Below the pieces are notes generated by a model. It was given only the letters and a program-made list of their open reading frames with translations, was not told where the DNA came from and made no database searches. Position numbers and translations under genes: made by a program. Of a stretch of DNA of 64,000 bases, positions 40,556 to 51,945 are shown in pieces (position 1 is the first letter of the stretch; each line of letters opens with the position of its first letter). Origin of the DNA: Heterotrichella gracilis (taxonomy: Eukaryota; Sar; Xanthophyceae; Tribonematales; Xanthonemataceae); NCBI GenBank assembly GCA_032358255.1, contig JAULBX010018081.1, positions 22,936 to 86,935 on the forward strand, in the 5' to 3' direction.

Positions 40556-41772
40556 TCAGTCTTCGCTCCCGTTCTCGCTCCCATTTTCGCTCTTCTTAGG
40601 GTCACATCGCTGCATGTCTAGGGTGACGGGGATGTGCGCAGGGTGGGAGGTGATGGCCGCCATGATGGTGTCGAATTTCTCCCCTCTGCACATCACCCGC
40701 ACGATCTTCTGGCCCCCCTTGACCATGGTCTCCTGGTACTGGCGCTCGGTGGTATAGGTCACGCCGCTGGTGGCAAGCACCTGGTCGCCCGCCTGGAAAT
40801 GGTGGAAAGAGGGTACGGTACTTTTATCTTTCGGTTTCAATTTTTTTATTCGATGCGGCGTTGGCATGCCATTGGCTGTGTGCGTCAACCCACTGCCAAT
40901 ACCCTACAGGGCGTCATCTGGTACTTGATAATTCTAGAGGTTGCAACCCTGCTCCCCCCAAAGCATATAGCAATTTTCACCTGCTACCCCAAACCCTAAG
41001 GCCCTACGCACCTGCACCAGTCCCGTCCTGGCCGCGTTCCCGCCCTCCTGCACCTCCACCACCACCAGCCCTCCACTGCCATCCTCCTCGATCACCAGCC
41101 CCAGTGGGCGCGACAGCTGGATGCTGTAGCGGGCGCAGCCGGGCGCCACCTGGCAATGGTGCAGGGTTTAGGTTTATTACCTAGGGTTTAGGGTTTATAA
41201 ATTAGGGTTAAAATGGAGCCAATGATGTGTGGGATGTGTGGCGGGTTCGGTGAATGCAGGGGTGTAAAGGCACCTGATGAGGAGAGATGAGCTGTGTTTG
41301 TGGTGCGAGGGTTGGGAGGTGATGGCTGGTGGTGGTGGGGTCTGCCCAATCACTGGGCACAGAGCATCTACCTTCACCACAGAACATCTACCTTCAACGG
41401 AGGTTTTCGCCTACAAAGAATGGTGTGCAACCCGCATAAAGAAGGGCAACGCGTTGAAGTACCAAGGGAACCTAATATCTAACATGTTGCCTAACAGCTT
41501 GCTTCCGTGCACCTGGACTGCATGCATAAAGTGTATGAAAAGCCCACCTGCTCGTCTATTTTGCCTCCAGAAGCTGCATTGCTTTCCACCTTGCTGCTTT
41601 CTGCTGCGACATGAAAGCTTTGCCGCCGGCTGCGATGCGCCTTGGCACCACTCAGTGTCTGTAAGTGTCTGCTGGGACCGTGCATGCGTTGGGTTGGACA
41701 TGGTACTCCATGCACTGGCACTACTGCATGTGTGGCTAAACACGGCTTCGTCGTGCAACGAACAGAAGTCAT
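40556..41772 (-). CDS. PDZ-domain protein with probable plastid transit peptide
   Basis: Exons 41772-41548, 41149-41012 and 40792-40556 join in phase to exactly 200 residues. The ATG opens about 60 residues rich in Ser, Thr, Arg and Ala with almost no acids (MTSVRCTTKPCLATH...), typical of an algal plastid presequence. Residues about 76-165 are a PDZ fold: YSIQLSRPLGLVIEEDGSGG, VVEVQEGGNAARTG, then AGDQVLATSGV. This resembles the PDZ part of plant thylakoid proteins such as Arabidopsis ZKT, without its other domains. The tail ends in a repeated SENG. A scaffold or assembly role in the chloroplast is inference. The gene starts 500 bases from, and divergent to, the GT8 gene. Confidence 0.8.
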
Positions 41773-42274
41773 CGTAGTGGTATGGACAACAGGGTGACTA
41801 GACGTTGCAGGGTTGTGGTCTAACTCTAGACGTGCACCAGATATTTGTTGGGTGGCGGTGTGCCTCGATGATCTGAGGTTTGCACTATCGCAGCCTTCAA
41901 CTGAGCTGTAGATGGGGCGCAGGATTGCGTTGCGGACGCTTCTAAACTGTTGCAAAGCGACCGTTTTGTACAGTACTGCTGGTCCACTACTAGTGGGCAC
42001 TAGTGATGAAAGTTCATATTACCCTAGGGACTCTGGGCAGTTCAGAAGCTATCAAGCAGTGGGCCAAGGCTGCGCAGTCTTTTGCCGTGCAAAAGGTTGG
42101 GGAATAAAAAACACGACCGTTTTTAGTTGTTTTATAGCCCCAGCTATCAGGGGGCGCATCGTGAAGTGCACCACCCCACCACCCCAGCACAGCCAGTTTG
42201 CGTGTTGAACAATAAAACCCAAACATGTAGCTGTTCAGCTTTGCGTTGTCACTCAATACAGGCAGTCCCCAAGC

Positions 42275-43872
42275 ATGGGCAAACGCGCCACCTTCGTTGT
42301 GATCCTGTGGCAGCTGCTGTTTGCCGCACAGGTGGGTGTGCAGCACGCTGCTGGTGGTATTGCAGGGGTGCATATGCATGCATCGTGCTATATGCATGCA
42401 TGTATGGGCCAAGTTGCAACCGGCTTTGCTGCTTTTACTACGACACACCAAGCACGTTGCAAGATCAGACACAAAGTAGTATGATCCTGTGTCTCGAACC
42501 TGTCCTTGGGGTGTCTGAGGAAGGGTAGCGGCCAGCTTGACAGGAATGAATTTTTTTCCAATAAGTGTTCAAAATTTTGGGGTGTTAACGAACGCTGCTA
42601 TAGGCAACGATGCATAGCTATGCACCGTGATAGCCAAACAGCGTAACCTGCAGCTGCAGAAGTCACCCCAGGACTGTCGTCTAGGTGACATTAGGAACCC
42701 TACCAGAGCCCCAGCTAAGGGTTTCCAGTCGTGACCTGCATCTTCCTGAACCTTGTTTGCAGCTGCAGGCAGCCACCGACGCCACAGAGACCATCCACAT
42801 CGTGATGGTGACTGCGCTTTGGAAGCGGGAACCGATCATTGCCCAGGAGACCGAGCTGGCACTCAAGTCCCTGATGAAGCACACCACCACCGACCTCCAC
42901 CTGTGGTTGATCGTGACAGAAGAGGAGCAGGGGGCAATTCGGTCTATGCTGTCTGCGCTAGGCAACCCCGGCATGACGGTGGAATACACCTTCATCATGC
43001 TAGACGCAGAATTTGTGAAGACACGGGCTGAGGAGCTGGGGGTGCCAGTGAAGCACCACGCGGGGGTGCCGGGTTATGCCAAATTCCTACTGCCAGAGAT
43101 CATGCCCCCCCAGGTGTGCCCCATAGCTGTCAATATGACGCAAGGCACATGCGCATGGCCCAGATGTTTGCACATGCTACATGTTCAGATTACAGTGTAT
43201 TATATTCTTAAAATATAGGCTGGCCCACGCTCGGTTTGTCCATGCACCATCGTATGTACTCCCCTTGTAGGGTGCTCACTAAGATTCCTAAACCCTACGC
43301 AGGTGTCCAGGGTCATCATTTTGGATACCGACATTTTGGTGGGGGCAGACATCAAGGGCCTATGGGCCGAGTTTGACCATTTTGACAACAACACTTTGTT
43401 TGGGTTCCAAGGCGACCTCGCGTTCTTCTGTTCATGCGTGGGGCTGCTAGACCTGGGGCGCATGCGGGCTGTGGGCTGGTCAGCCTTCAGCACAAAGGCC
43501 TTCAAGGAGTTTGCCAAGGTGCCACGCCCGGAGGCATCTAAGGCTCTGGGTAGAGGCGCTCACTGGGGGGAGCTGGATCACTGGGGCGACCAGTCCATGT
43601 TCATGGCAGTAGCCCAGTACTACAACCACGTGCAGCCGGACACCAAATACTTTTCATCGCTTCCGGAGTCATGGAACCTGGCAAAGTGCCAGAACTACTA
43701 CAACACGCAGCCTGGGAGTATCTCGAAAAACTTCTGGGGGATTGTGCATTTCAACTGTGAACACCACAAGATTGGGAACTGGAATACAACACATGCTTAT
43801 TTCTTAGAAATGCCGTGGCACTGGCTGAATGAAGGCAGGCCAGGCACCACGGTGAGGGAAGTCCCACTGTAG
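42275..43872 (+). CDS. GT8-like glycosyltransferase, secretory
   Basis: Exons 42275-42331, 42763-43113 and 43303-43872 give 325 residues. Exon 1 is only a signal peptide or anchor (MGKRATFVVILWQLLFAAQ). Next comes a Rossmann start (IHIVMVTALWKREP), then VPGYAKFLLPEIMP and VIILDTDILVGADI, where DTD is the metal-binding DxD of retaining GT-A enzymes. Later WGDQSMFMAVAQYY and GIVHFNCEHHKIGNW resemble the donor- and His-containing motifs of GT8 xylosyl/glucosyltransferases (GXYLT/LARGE type). It probably acts in the Golgi on cell-wall or glycoprotein glycans; the sugar is not predictable. The length suits a single catalytic domain. Confidence 0.87.
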
Positions 43873-45348
43873 CAGCTGTTCAGTTTACTGCCTTCCATAT
43901 TGCGGTATGGGATGGTAAGGTGTATACTAGACAAAATTATTTCTCACACAGTGTGACTGTGATGCCATCGGCATCATCGATGCATTGGCATCATCGATAA
44001 CCTTGGGCCTCCTTCCTCCGCCTCTGTGCGTTCCTTTTCTTCTTCAGGCCTGGATTAACATCAGCGTATTTTTATTGACATACAAAAGAAGTCTGGTTTC
44101 GTTTGTAGCAGATATGGAGCCCTTTTGGCCTCACTGAGTGACACTAAATCATAGTTGTTTTAGTAATACTGAACGAGGTGAATTGTTGCAACAACACGTC
44201 CAGCACCAAATCATTTGGAAGTTTCCTCGACAGCACCAGACGGGCTGCGTAACAGTGCTACGGCAAGTATCACTATTCACAGCAAGCCTCGTGGTAGAGG
44301 GATGGGCTGGGGTGTCCTGGGATGCATGCACTGCAACTGCTCGGCGGTATAGAGAGGCAAATTTTACATACGTCAAATGCCTCATTCCGCCTACAACACA
44401 TCCTGGTATCATCTCAACTGAGAGGGGCCATTGCAATCCCCCCCAAAATTGTGTGGTGTGCTTGTCAACCTCAATTGCGTGTTATCAACAAGGTATTCAG
44501 CCCCCCAGGTTACCAACGGAGGCACAAACAATGTAACCAACGGGCATAGCAGTGCAATCCGCCACCATACGCCTACATGCACGCAGCCCGGCATGCGCGA
44601 GTGCATGCCATCAAGTCTGCCATCCAACGTATTGTTCCCCCCCTGATTCGCCCACCACATATATGCAAGAGCTCCCCCGCCATTGTCAACTTTGCCACAA
44701 TGGGACCCATTTCGCATGTGGTTGCCCCGTGGTGTTAACTCCCTATTTTTCACCATGTGCCCTCCAATCTTGCCACTCCCTCCCCGCACGCTGCGCTCAT
44801 ATTATCCCCCTGAGGTGCCTGCTTTCTGACTTTTTGGAGAACAGCATGCGCACCCCAACAACCTGGGAACACACACGATGGGGACAGTCAGCGGGGATCG
44901 ACGCAAACAGGAAAAAAGGGATTTGCTAGGAACCATCAGCATGCAACTGCAATGTGCTATGAAGCGATATACCAAAATAAGACACGAGATCTCATGCAGC
45001 GATCCTCAGAAAACGATAACGATAAACTTTATTTTACCTTGCTGCACTCCAAGCCCATGACAAAGAGTGACGCGGCCATGCTTAATAAAAACGATGAATG
45101 TGGCCCCCCCCCTCCGCACAGCCCCCACCCCCATTCCCCACCCTCAACCCCCCCAGCCACCCACCTGCGACACGCTCGCCCCGATGATGGCCCCACTGAC
45201 CAGCATGCAGTGCCAGTACACATTACCATAAAGCACACACCGTTGATTTCAATGCACGGTGACCCAAAAATACAGTGCACCGCTGCTTTCAAAATGACCC
45301 CACCCCCAACCTTCAACCCCCCACACAACCCCCCCACCCGCCACCCAC
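43873..45348. other. convergent region after GT8 and p24
   Basis: It holds the GT8 3' UTR, and the missing p24 tail exon should lie here on the reverse strand. A repeated CATCGATGCATTGGCATCATCGAT near 43970 forms an imperfect palindrome. Open frames at 44138-44536 show no known product. Confidence 0.45.
45161..45240 (-). repeat. exon echo of p24 exon 5 donor end
   Basis: A copy of 45349-45405. Reverse reading gives YWHCMLVSGAIIGASVSQ against FWHYMLVSAAIIGASVSQ, with the same CAG/GTGGGTGG donor. It duplicates part of the membrane span and stays open in frame. Confidence 0.85.
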
Positions 45349-47707
45349 CTGCGACACGCTCGCCCCGATGATGGCCGCACTGACCAGCATGTAGTGCCAG
45401 AATGCCGCCGCGTGTCCCTGCTTGGCTGTGCGCGTGTGCATGGTGAAGAGGTAGGTGAGGTAGTCAACCTCGTGGCGCAGGGTGGACAGGGTGGACTCGA
45501 TCACGTTCAGGCGCTCAGCGATGTCCTCCACTTGCTCAATCTGAGGGAAGTGGGTTTAGGGGTTTAGGGTCTTGGGTGGCCAGGGTGGACTTACTCACGT
45601 TCAGGCGCTCAGCGATGTCCTCAACTTGCTCAATCTGGGGAAGGGGTTTAGTGTTTGTAATATAGGGTTTAGGGTCAGGGATGTCCTCGACTTGCTCAAT
45701 CTCGGGGAGGGGTTCAGGGTTCAGGGTTTAGGGTTTAATACTTTATGCTGGGTGTGAGACAGGTGGGGTTCAGGGATGCAGCGGCATCAGGAAAAGAAGC
45801 ATGCATCTCTTTGTTTAATAACAATATACTAAATAGATTAAAACGCCACCGCACCTGCACGTAGTGCTTTGGGTCCAGCCCGTGGCCGGTGAGGTTGCTG
45901 TCCTTCATCTCCTTGTGGCTGAAGCGCTGCCACTCAAAGGCTGTGCCCTTGAGGTCCTCCTGGTTGACGGTGAAGAAGGACAGGTCCACCAGCAGGGACC
46001 ACTGCATGGAGGGCCGCTGGTTCATCAGGAAGCAGATCTTCCAGGGGCCCTGCAGATTAAGAGGCGGGGAGCAGGTTAGCTGGATAATAGAAATGCATTG
46101 TGGTGGCAGGGGAGAATCCTAGGGCGAATGGAGATTTGGGACCAAGGTATATTAGGTGTTCTGCACGGGTGGGGATTTAAAGACAGATAGCATGCACTCG
46201 AAAGTGCGGTAAGCGGCACGACTGGTTGGCCACCATCTGCCACACTGGAAACAGTGTCAGTTAAGCCTTGGCTCTAGGACTGGGGTGAGGCATACCCAGA
46301 CATGCTAACCTGGCTTCAAAGCTGGAAAGCAAATACTTACTTACTTACTTAGCATGCACTGGACGGGATGGGGGAGTACATTAAACATGCAAGCCCATAC
46401 CCCGCCGTGACATCCAGTTGGACATCAGATTTGTGCAAGATCAACAATGGGGTGTACAAACTGCCAGGAACAAGCTGCTGGCATACAAGTTCTTAATGTA
46501 TTTTTATGGCCTGCACAGGTACACTGGCCTACATGTATTTTCTAGGCTCCCCACGGCGCGCAGCCTTCCCTGCACCACCCCCTGCCGCCACTCACCCTCC
46601 CCCCCGTTGCGTGCACATTCATCTCCCCCTCAGCCACATCCCTGGCCACATGCACCTGCACCTGGTGCTGGTCATACACAGTCACGTCCACAGTGCCCCG
46701 GTTGTGGTCGGTGCCGTCCTTGTTGGAGACCTGCGGAGGTGTACAGTACACGGGTTAGGGTTTTGGTCGGTGCCGCGAAGGTGGGAAAGACTTTGGGAGT
46801 TGTCATCGGTGCCGTCCCTATTGGAAACCTGCAGGTGTCAAGTTAGGATTTAGGGTTGTGGTACTGGTTTGATGCACCATGTGGGAATGTGTGGATCGAG
46901 GGTTGTACGGTGCCGCCATTGTTGGGCAGTGTGATGTGTGTGCAATGCCGGTTAATACACCTCCGTGAAAGACTCAACAATCTCAGGTTGAAGCAAATTT
47001 CACACCCTCCAGCTATACACCACATGCGACGCGGCAATACATTCTATTCACCCTTCAAAGGTGCAAGTTACAATGCTCTAGCTACAGCTGAAGTACAGCT
47101 TTTTAAATATGCTGGTAGTGCAAGGGTGACTGCTACTCCTGCCTCCCGCTGGTTGTGCCGCCGAACAGCCTAACCACCATTGCCCTTGGCTAGGGTTTTT
47201 TAGCCACGCACCGCAAACCCTGCTTCTATCACCACGTTTGTTGTGTGGTCGTCGTGCCCGTCCCACGCGATGTGCTCCCACTGGTTGTCGGGCAGATAGA
47301 CAGACATGCAGTCCTGCCTGCAGGGGAGGGGAGGGGGCAGGGGGGGTAGTCAGCAGCAAAGTACAAGGGGATGGGAGATCGGAGGGAATAATCCAAGGGG
47401 TTAAATTACACCTGCTCAGACTGCAGGTGATAAAGGGCAAGTGCTTTGTTTTGAGCTGCTGCCTATTGAGGGCCTATGCAATATTGCAGGCCGTTGGCTG
47501 CTATGCAGCATAGACACCCCCATGGCACTCCTACCCCTTCACGTGTACTTAGGGTTGTAGGGTTTTCAAGTGTGCACCACTGGCTGGCGTGAGGGCCACT
47601 CACCGGCCTGCAAACAGCCGCCACGACAGCGCCGCCGAGGTGTACAGCTGGCAGGCGAGGCACAGCACCAGGAGCTGCCAGGTGGCGCCTAGCCGTGGCA
47701 CCTCCAT
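45349..47707 (-). CDS. p24/emp24-family cargo receptor, tail exon unresolved
   Basis: Exons 47707-47604, 47317-47212, 46730-46596, 46049-45855 and 45540-45349 join in phase to 244 residues. A signal peptide (residues about 1-27, WQLLVLCLACQLYTSAAL) is followed by a GOLD domain (CMSVYLPDNQWEHIAWDG, GTVDVTVYD, GPWKICFLMNQ). A coiled coil (IEQVEDIAERLNVIESTLST) leads to the membrane span beginning WHYMLVSAAIIGAS. The order is that of p24 proteins, which cycle between ER and Golgi in COPI/COPII vesicles. The expected short cytoplasmic tail with FF/KK signals was not found, so a last exon lies below 45349. The 1.2 kb of introns around exons 3 to 5 carry echoes of exon 3 and exon 5. Confidence 0.8.
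45584..45710 (-). repeat. two exon echoes of p24 exon 5 start
   Basis: CTCAGCGATGTCCTC[C/A]ACTT from exon 5 (45514-45542) recurs at 45608-45637 and, shortened, at 45680-45708. The acceptor-side sequence CTCAATCTG is kept. The first copy carries its own downstream GTGAGTAAG donor. TTTAGGG heptamers separate the copies. Confidence 0.85.
46757..46835 (-). repeat. exon echo of p24 exon 3 start
   Basis: TCGGTGCCGTCCCTATTGGAAACCTGCAGG (46805-46834) repeats the acceptor and first codons of exon 3 (46708-46737). A shorter fragment sits at 46766-46780. The copied part reads VSNRDGTD against VSNKDGTD. Confidence 0.75.
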
Positions 47708-49101
47708 CCGGACTGTATGGGCCTGGGACCTCCCTGCTGCTGCTGCCCTAGGTGAGGGGGGTTGCCTGGGGTTCCAAACAGAATTTTAGGGTTTTGCAGT
47801 TGCCTAGTGGTGGTTGAGGGGTGTTTGTGTGCTGTTGTGGCTCCCCACTGCTCATGGAACACTCTGATCACTAGGATCAGGATGCCCCACTATTCTTTAA
47901 TGCTGGCAGGAGTAAAAATGTCGCTGTCAGTGTGCCACCATATGCGCCTCCGCCAATCATAATGCGACAATAAACACTCAGGGGATAATACTATAGCAAG
48001 AGGTTGGGTGCCACCCACTATTGTAAGTATGGCAGGCGCTTTTAGCCTTTTGTTGCGAGGGGTAACTATTGGACAAGCCCCATACTGGCTGAAGCTGGCT
48101 TGAAAAAACTAGAAGCCTTGGCACCATATATTTGAATAATAGTCAGACACCTACTTTAGAGCGTTTGTGGGTGATCACAGCGTGGTGGGTACGGGCATCA
48201 GTGCTGCAATTGACATCACACAACCAGTGTCTGCCTAAAGAAACCCTTGTAGCCAAGGAACAGTAAATAATAACCAGGAACCAGATATAACAGTTAACTG
48301 AAGTTAAAAGGGCGCTGATTGCAAGATTGCGCCGCTGTATGCCTTGCCTACCGCGCCTAGCCCAAGTATCCCCTGTGCATGCATGTATGCCCAACCGTGC
48401 ATGCATATGCTGGCCAGCAACGTGGGTTTCCCATACCTCCTCTCACCACCACGAACCTGTCTACCGAAAGAACTCGCAACAGTTCTTCTCCGGCGCTTCC
48501 AAGCTGGGCGCTTGTGTGACAGTGTTAAAAAGTGCTATTTAACTGCATGCACTTGATCAACGTGGGCAATGTACTCGGGATGACTGCGTACAACGCTGAT
48601 TAACTCCAGCTGATGCGGCAACTACAGGAGCAAGAACCTCTTTTGGATGCCCTTCACCCACGACAACATCGTTATGCGTAATCGGCACAATTTGCCTGAA
48701 AAGGGTCGCGGCGAAAAGAAAAACAATAAAAAAAAGGTCAGGGTCAGGGGTGGTATAACATTCTCGCTCCCAGTGCACAGATAAGGGCTGGATAAGGCGC
48801 CATGGTTTGAGCAACGTAGCTCTCGTATTAAGTGTGAAATCGGGCTTTGCACAGGTCGTCAACATAGTGTTTATCAAGTAGACAAAATAGCTGACCTTAA
48901 TTCCGCCATTTTGGTCTGCTTTCAGGCGCCTGGTGGTGCAGAGATCAGTTCACCGAACTCAGTGCTCGCCAAAAAGTGGCACAGCAAACGAGTTTTGTTT
49001 AAATCACACCCCGTGTGGTGCACCACTGGCTTTCGCATTTCCGGTTTGCAACTTCTCCTCCTATCCCATTGAGACACGGTACTCCCCTCGTCATTTCCAC
49101 C
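47708..49101. other. divergent region between p24 and ferredoxin
   Basis: It should contain both promoters. TGCATGCATG runs near 48376-48408 are the only notable pattern. No exon seen. Confidence 0.5.
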
Positions 49102-50105
49102 ATGCATCTAGCCCAGCTCGCCTCGTCACGCACTGCCACCTGCTCTATCAGCAGGCCTACCTTTGGCCACACGTACCAGCACCGCAGCACCAAGCCCTCG
49201 TCACGGCTGCTTGCCAGCTACAAAGTGGAGATAGAGAAGGAGGGCAACGTGATGGTGCTGGATGTACAGGACTATGAGACCATTCTGGAGGTGGCGCTAG
49301 ACAAGGGGCTGGAGCTGTCTCACGACTGCAAGATGGGCGTGTGCATGACGTGTCCAGCCAAACTGGTAAGAACAAGGACACCTGAGAGGTGCATATAACA
49401 CCACTAGCCTTTCTTAATTGTGGTAAAGAGCACTCAATTGCTGACTGTGTCTTGGGGTGGCAGCTTGCACTAGACCTGCGAGCTAGCTGCACTAGCCTTG
49501 CTGGCCCTGACACGCAGGGAGGACTACAAGAAATAAAAGGATAGACACCGATGGTACTGCCTACCAGCGTGTGCAATGCGGTATCAAGGTGGTGCCAAAC
49601 GCAGTGTTGAGTTGGTTCCCGCCCCCATGGGCTGTACACACTAGCTACCCTGACTGTGGTGACCCTCTCCCCCCTGCTGCACAGGTGTCCGGCAACGTGG
49701 ACCAGACCACTGGCATGCTGAGCGAGGAGATACAGGCCAAGGGGTACACGCTGCTGTGTGTGTCGCAGCCAACGTCGGACTGCAGGGTCAGGATTATTGA
49801 CGAGGTAGGGCACAGTTGGCTGCTACTCCCAGCCCCTCACCGGGGTATATCCATTGTATTATTATTCAGCCCCTCACCGGGTTGTTATATGTATAATTCA
49901 AGCCCTCGCCCTGCGTGGTATTATTACGTTATCATAAATCATGTTGTTACAGCAATACAGGTTTACAACCTGCCATATATGCGCTTTGCCATGCAACACT
50001 CGTCATGAGTACCTCCCTGTCACACCACACCCTGCACTGCATGCTGATCCTGGTTGGTGTGGTTGCCAGGATGAGCTGCTGTCCGAGGTGATGGACAACA
50101 GATAA
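49102..50105 (+). CDS. plant-type 2Fe-2S ferredoxin, plastid targeted (FdC1-like)
   Basis: Exons 49102-49365, 49685-49804 and 50070-50105 join in phase to 139 residues. Residues 1-38 (MHLAQLASSRTATCSISRPT...) look like a plastid presequence: Ser/Thr/Arg-rich and without acids. The fold follows with C76, C81, C84 and C113 as the CxxxxCxxC...C cluster ligands and the GYTLLCVSQPTSDCRVRIID block. That block and the DEDELL end are closer to the minor ferredoxin FdC1 than to leaf ferredoxin, but the usual FdC1 C-terminal extension is missing. It should carry single electrons in the stroma; the partner is unknown. Confidence 0.9.
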
Positions 50106-50114
50106 GTTGCTGAC

Positions 50115-50225
50115 ATGGCGTTACTCCAGACATTTGCACTGGAGCAACTCTGCCGGCCTACCACTGGGGCTTCACTCAAGACATTGCACTGGAGTAACAC
50201 TGCCGGCTTACCAGCAGGGCAGCTT
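50115..50225 (+). repeat. imperfect direct repeat, 54-base unit, two copies
   Basis: ACTCCAGACATTTGCACTGG (50125) is repeated as ACTCAAGACATTGCACTGGA (50173), with the flanking AACTCTGCCGGCCTACCA repeated as AACACTGCCGGCTTACCA. It starts 10 bases after the ferredoxin stop, so it lies in that 3' UTR. Confidence 0.8.
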
Positions 50226-50490
50226 GACATGGCAGCAGCGCACAGGCATCGCCACGACTGTCATTGCCTTCGGCTGGCGCAGCCACAGGCAGTACAAAAT
50301 TGGCTACAGGGTGCATGACCCGTGGCCCATGGCATGCATAGGCCTCGGGTGCAGGATCCGCTCAATGATGGGAAATCAGATTCATGCGTCTGGGCTGGGG
50401 CTGGGCAAGAATTTGTTTGCCTCTTGCGGGGAGTCAGCTCGGCGTCAAGCAGGGGACTACAACTAAAGCAGCTGCTCCACGCCTGGAGAC

Positions 50491-50495
50491 TGTAA
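50491..50495 (+). promoter_or_regulatory. candidate TGTAA poly(A) signal of ferredoxin
   Basis: TGTAA about 390 bases after the stop, in a modestly AT-rich context. Chance occurrence is possible. Confidence 0.3.
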
Positions 50496-51765
50496 TTTAG
50501 CCGGTTCTATTCTGGACTGAAGCTAACGCAGGCAACATGAGCACATGGGGGGTGCGGCACCGGGTGCCAGCGCAGCTTTACATCATGCCCAGGGACAGCG
50601 CGCTTACCATCGATTTGAGTGAGTGACCAACATCACTGATTGAGCTCACCGTGTTTTCTAGGTAGACTACATTTTTCACCACTGAGCAGCTACTGCGTCT
50701 TCAAGACTGTCTTGAGATCTGCATCCGGCCGCAGATGCCATATGGCAGCCATCATATGCCACAGGCAGTGCCGCAGTGAATGGCGCGCCCTAGGGTATTC
50801 ATGCTTAGGGGCCTGGGTTTCAAAACTGCCTTGCAAAAGCAGCAAACTAGCCTGACACTTACTGGTGGACGTGTCATAATGATCTGAGTGGGATCCCTCG
50901 TGCATCATGAGGCCTCGATGGAGAATTGTTTGCATAAATCATGATCGCACACATGTATATCAATAATTGTCACATGGCACGCTCATATGACTGCATGTGA
51001 CATGCAATATCATACTCAGTGAGACACAGGCTGTAATCAAATATTTACAGTTACCGTTACAGTGCTGGTAGCTAGGAGGGCTTAAGACTCGCTGCCAGCG
51101 CTGAGCGCCACGGCATCATATATATATGTTTCACAATTAAACATCGTGCGAGTCTGGCCTAGGATTGCACACATGTATATGTGGTGCCCTGGTGCGAGCC
51201 AGTGGCCCCTTAACTACGCCTCTGTGCGTTCCCTTTCTTTCTTTCTTCTTTATCAATAATTGTGCACACCCCAGTGGCCATGGCCAGGACTCGCAGTGGT
51301 ACAGTACTGCACGTACAGCAGCAAGCCAATCTCGCGCATTCCATAGCTATTCGTCTGCTTTTTGTTGATTCAGAGTTGTACTAAATTTCAGACTGTAGGA
51401 AAGCATCGATCTAAAAACCAACATCCGAGAGTCTCCAGATGGTGCATGCACGTGCACGTGGTTGTCAAGGAGGCAACTGTTACAGACCTGGTCCATATGT
51501 GCGCCACTGAGATGACAATATGAAAAAGGGGGACCAGTGGCGTTGACATGCCTCCTACTGTATGCCTGGGGGTGCGGGTGCGCAAAAAATAGTCGAGGAA
51601 AATTACCAGCTTCAACGTTTGAATACTACAAAGGACTAAACAACTAAGATAAAACGCATGCATGGTACGGTATCAGCTTGTGATTGCGTTCAAATTGCAC
51701 ACGCAAGTGCTGTCAACTACAATAGGTGGCATGCCATGTGCATGATTCTACACACTGGATCAGTC

Positions 51766-51770
51766 TTACA
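51766..51770 (-). promoter_or_regulatory. candidate TGTAA poly(A) signal of the 260-residue gene
   Basis: Reverse-strand TGTAA about 180 bases past the stop at 51946. Confidence 0.3.
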
Positions 51771-51945
51771 TGGGCCTCGCCAACAAGGAATTCCATGCGC
51801 AACCAGACATGGGTGTCACGAGATAATCAATTAATTAAATGAACAACGGCCATGCACTTTAGATGCACCATGGCAGGAACGGTATTCTTCCAGCCCCACG
51901 CCCCACGTGGCACATCACAGTACCAGGAGCGCGCATGAGCCCCCC

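Larger units (their letters stand above)
50106..51945. other. convergent 3' region, 1.8 kb
   Basis: It holds the direct repeat 50115-50225 and a candidate TGTAA at 50491. GCACACATGTATAT and TATCAATAATTGT, adjacent at 50945, recur split by about 85 bases at 51166 and 51251. Nothing coding was recognised. Confidence 0.5.

Noticed and set aside
44138-44536. 133-codon forward open frame after GT8
   Set aside because: No recognisable motif, no splice context and ordinary composition in a convergent 3' region.
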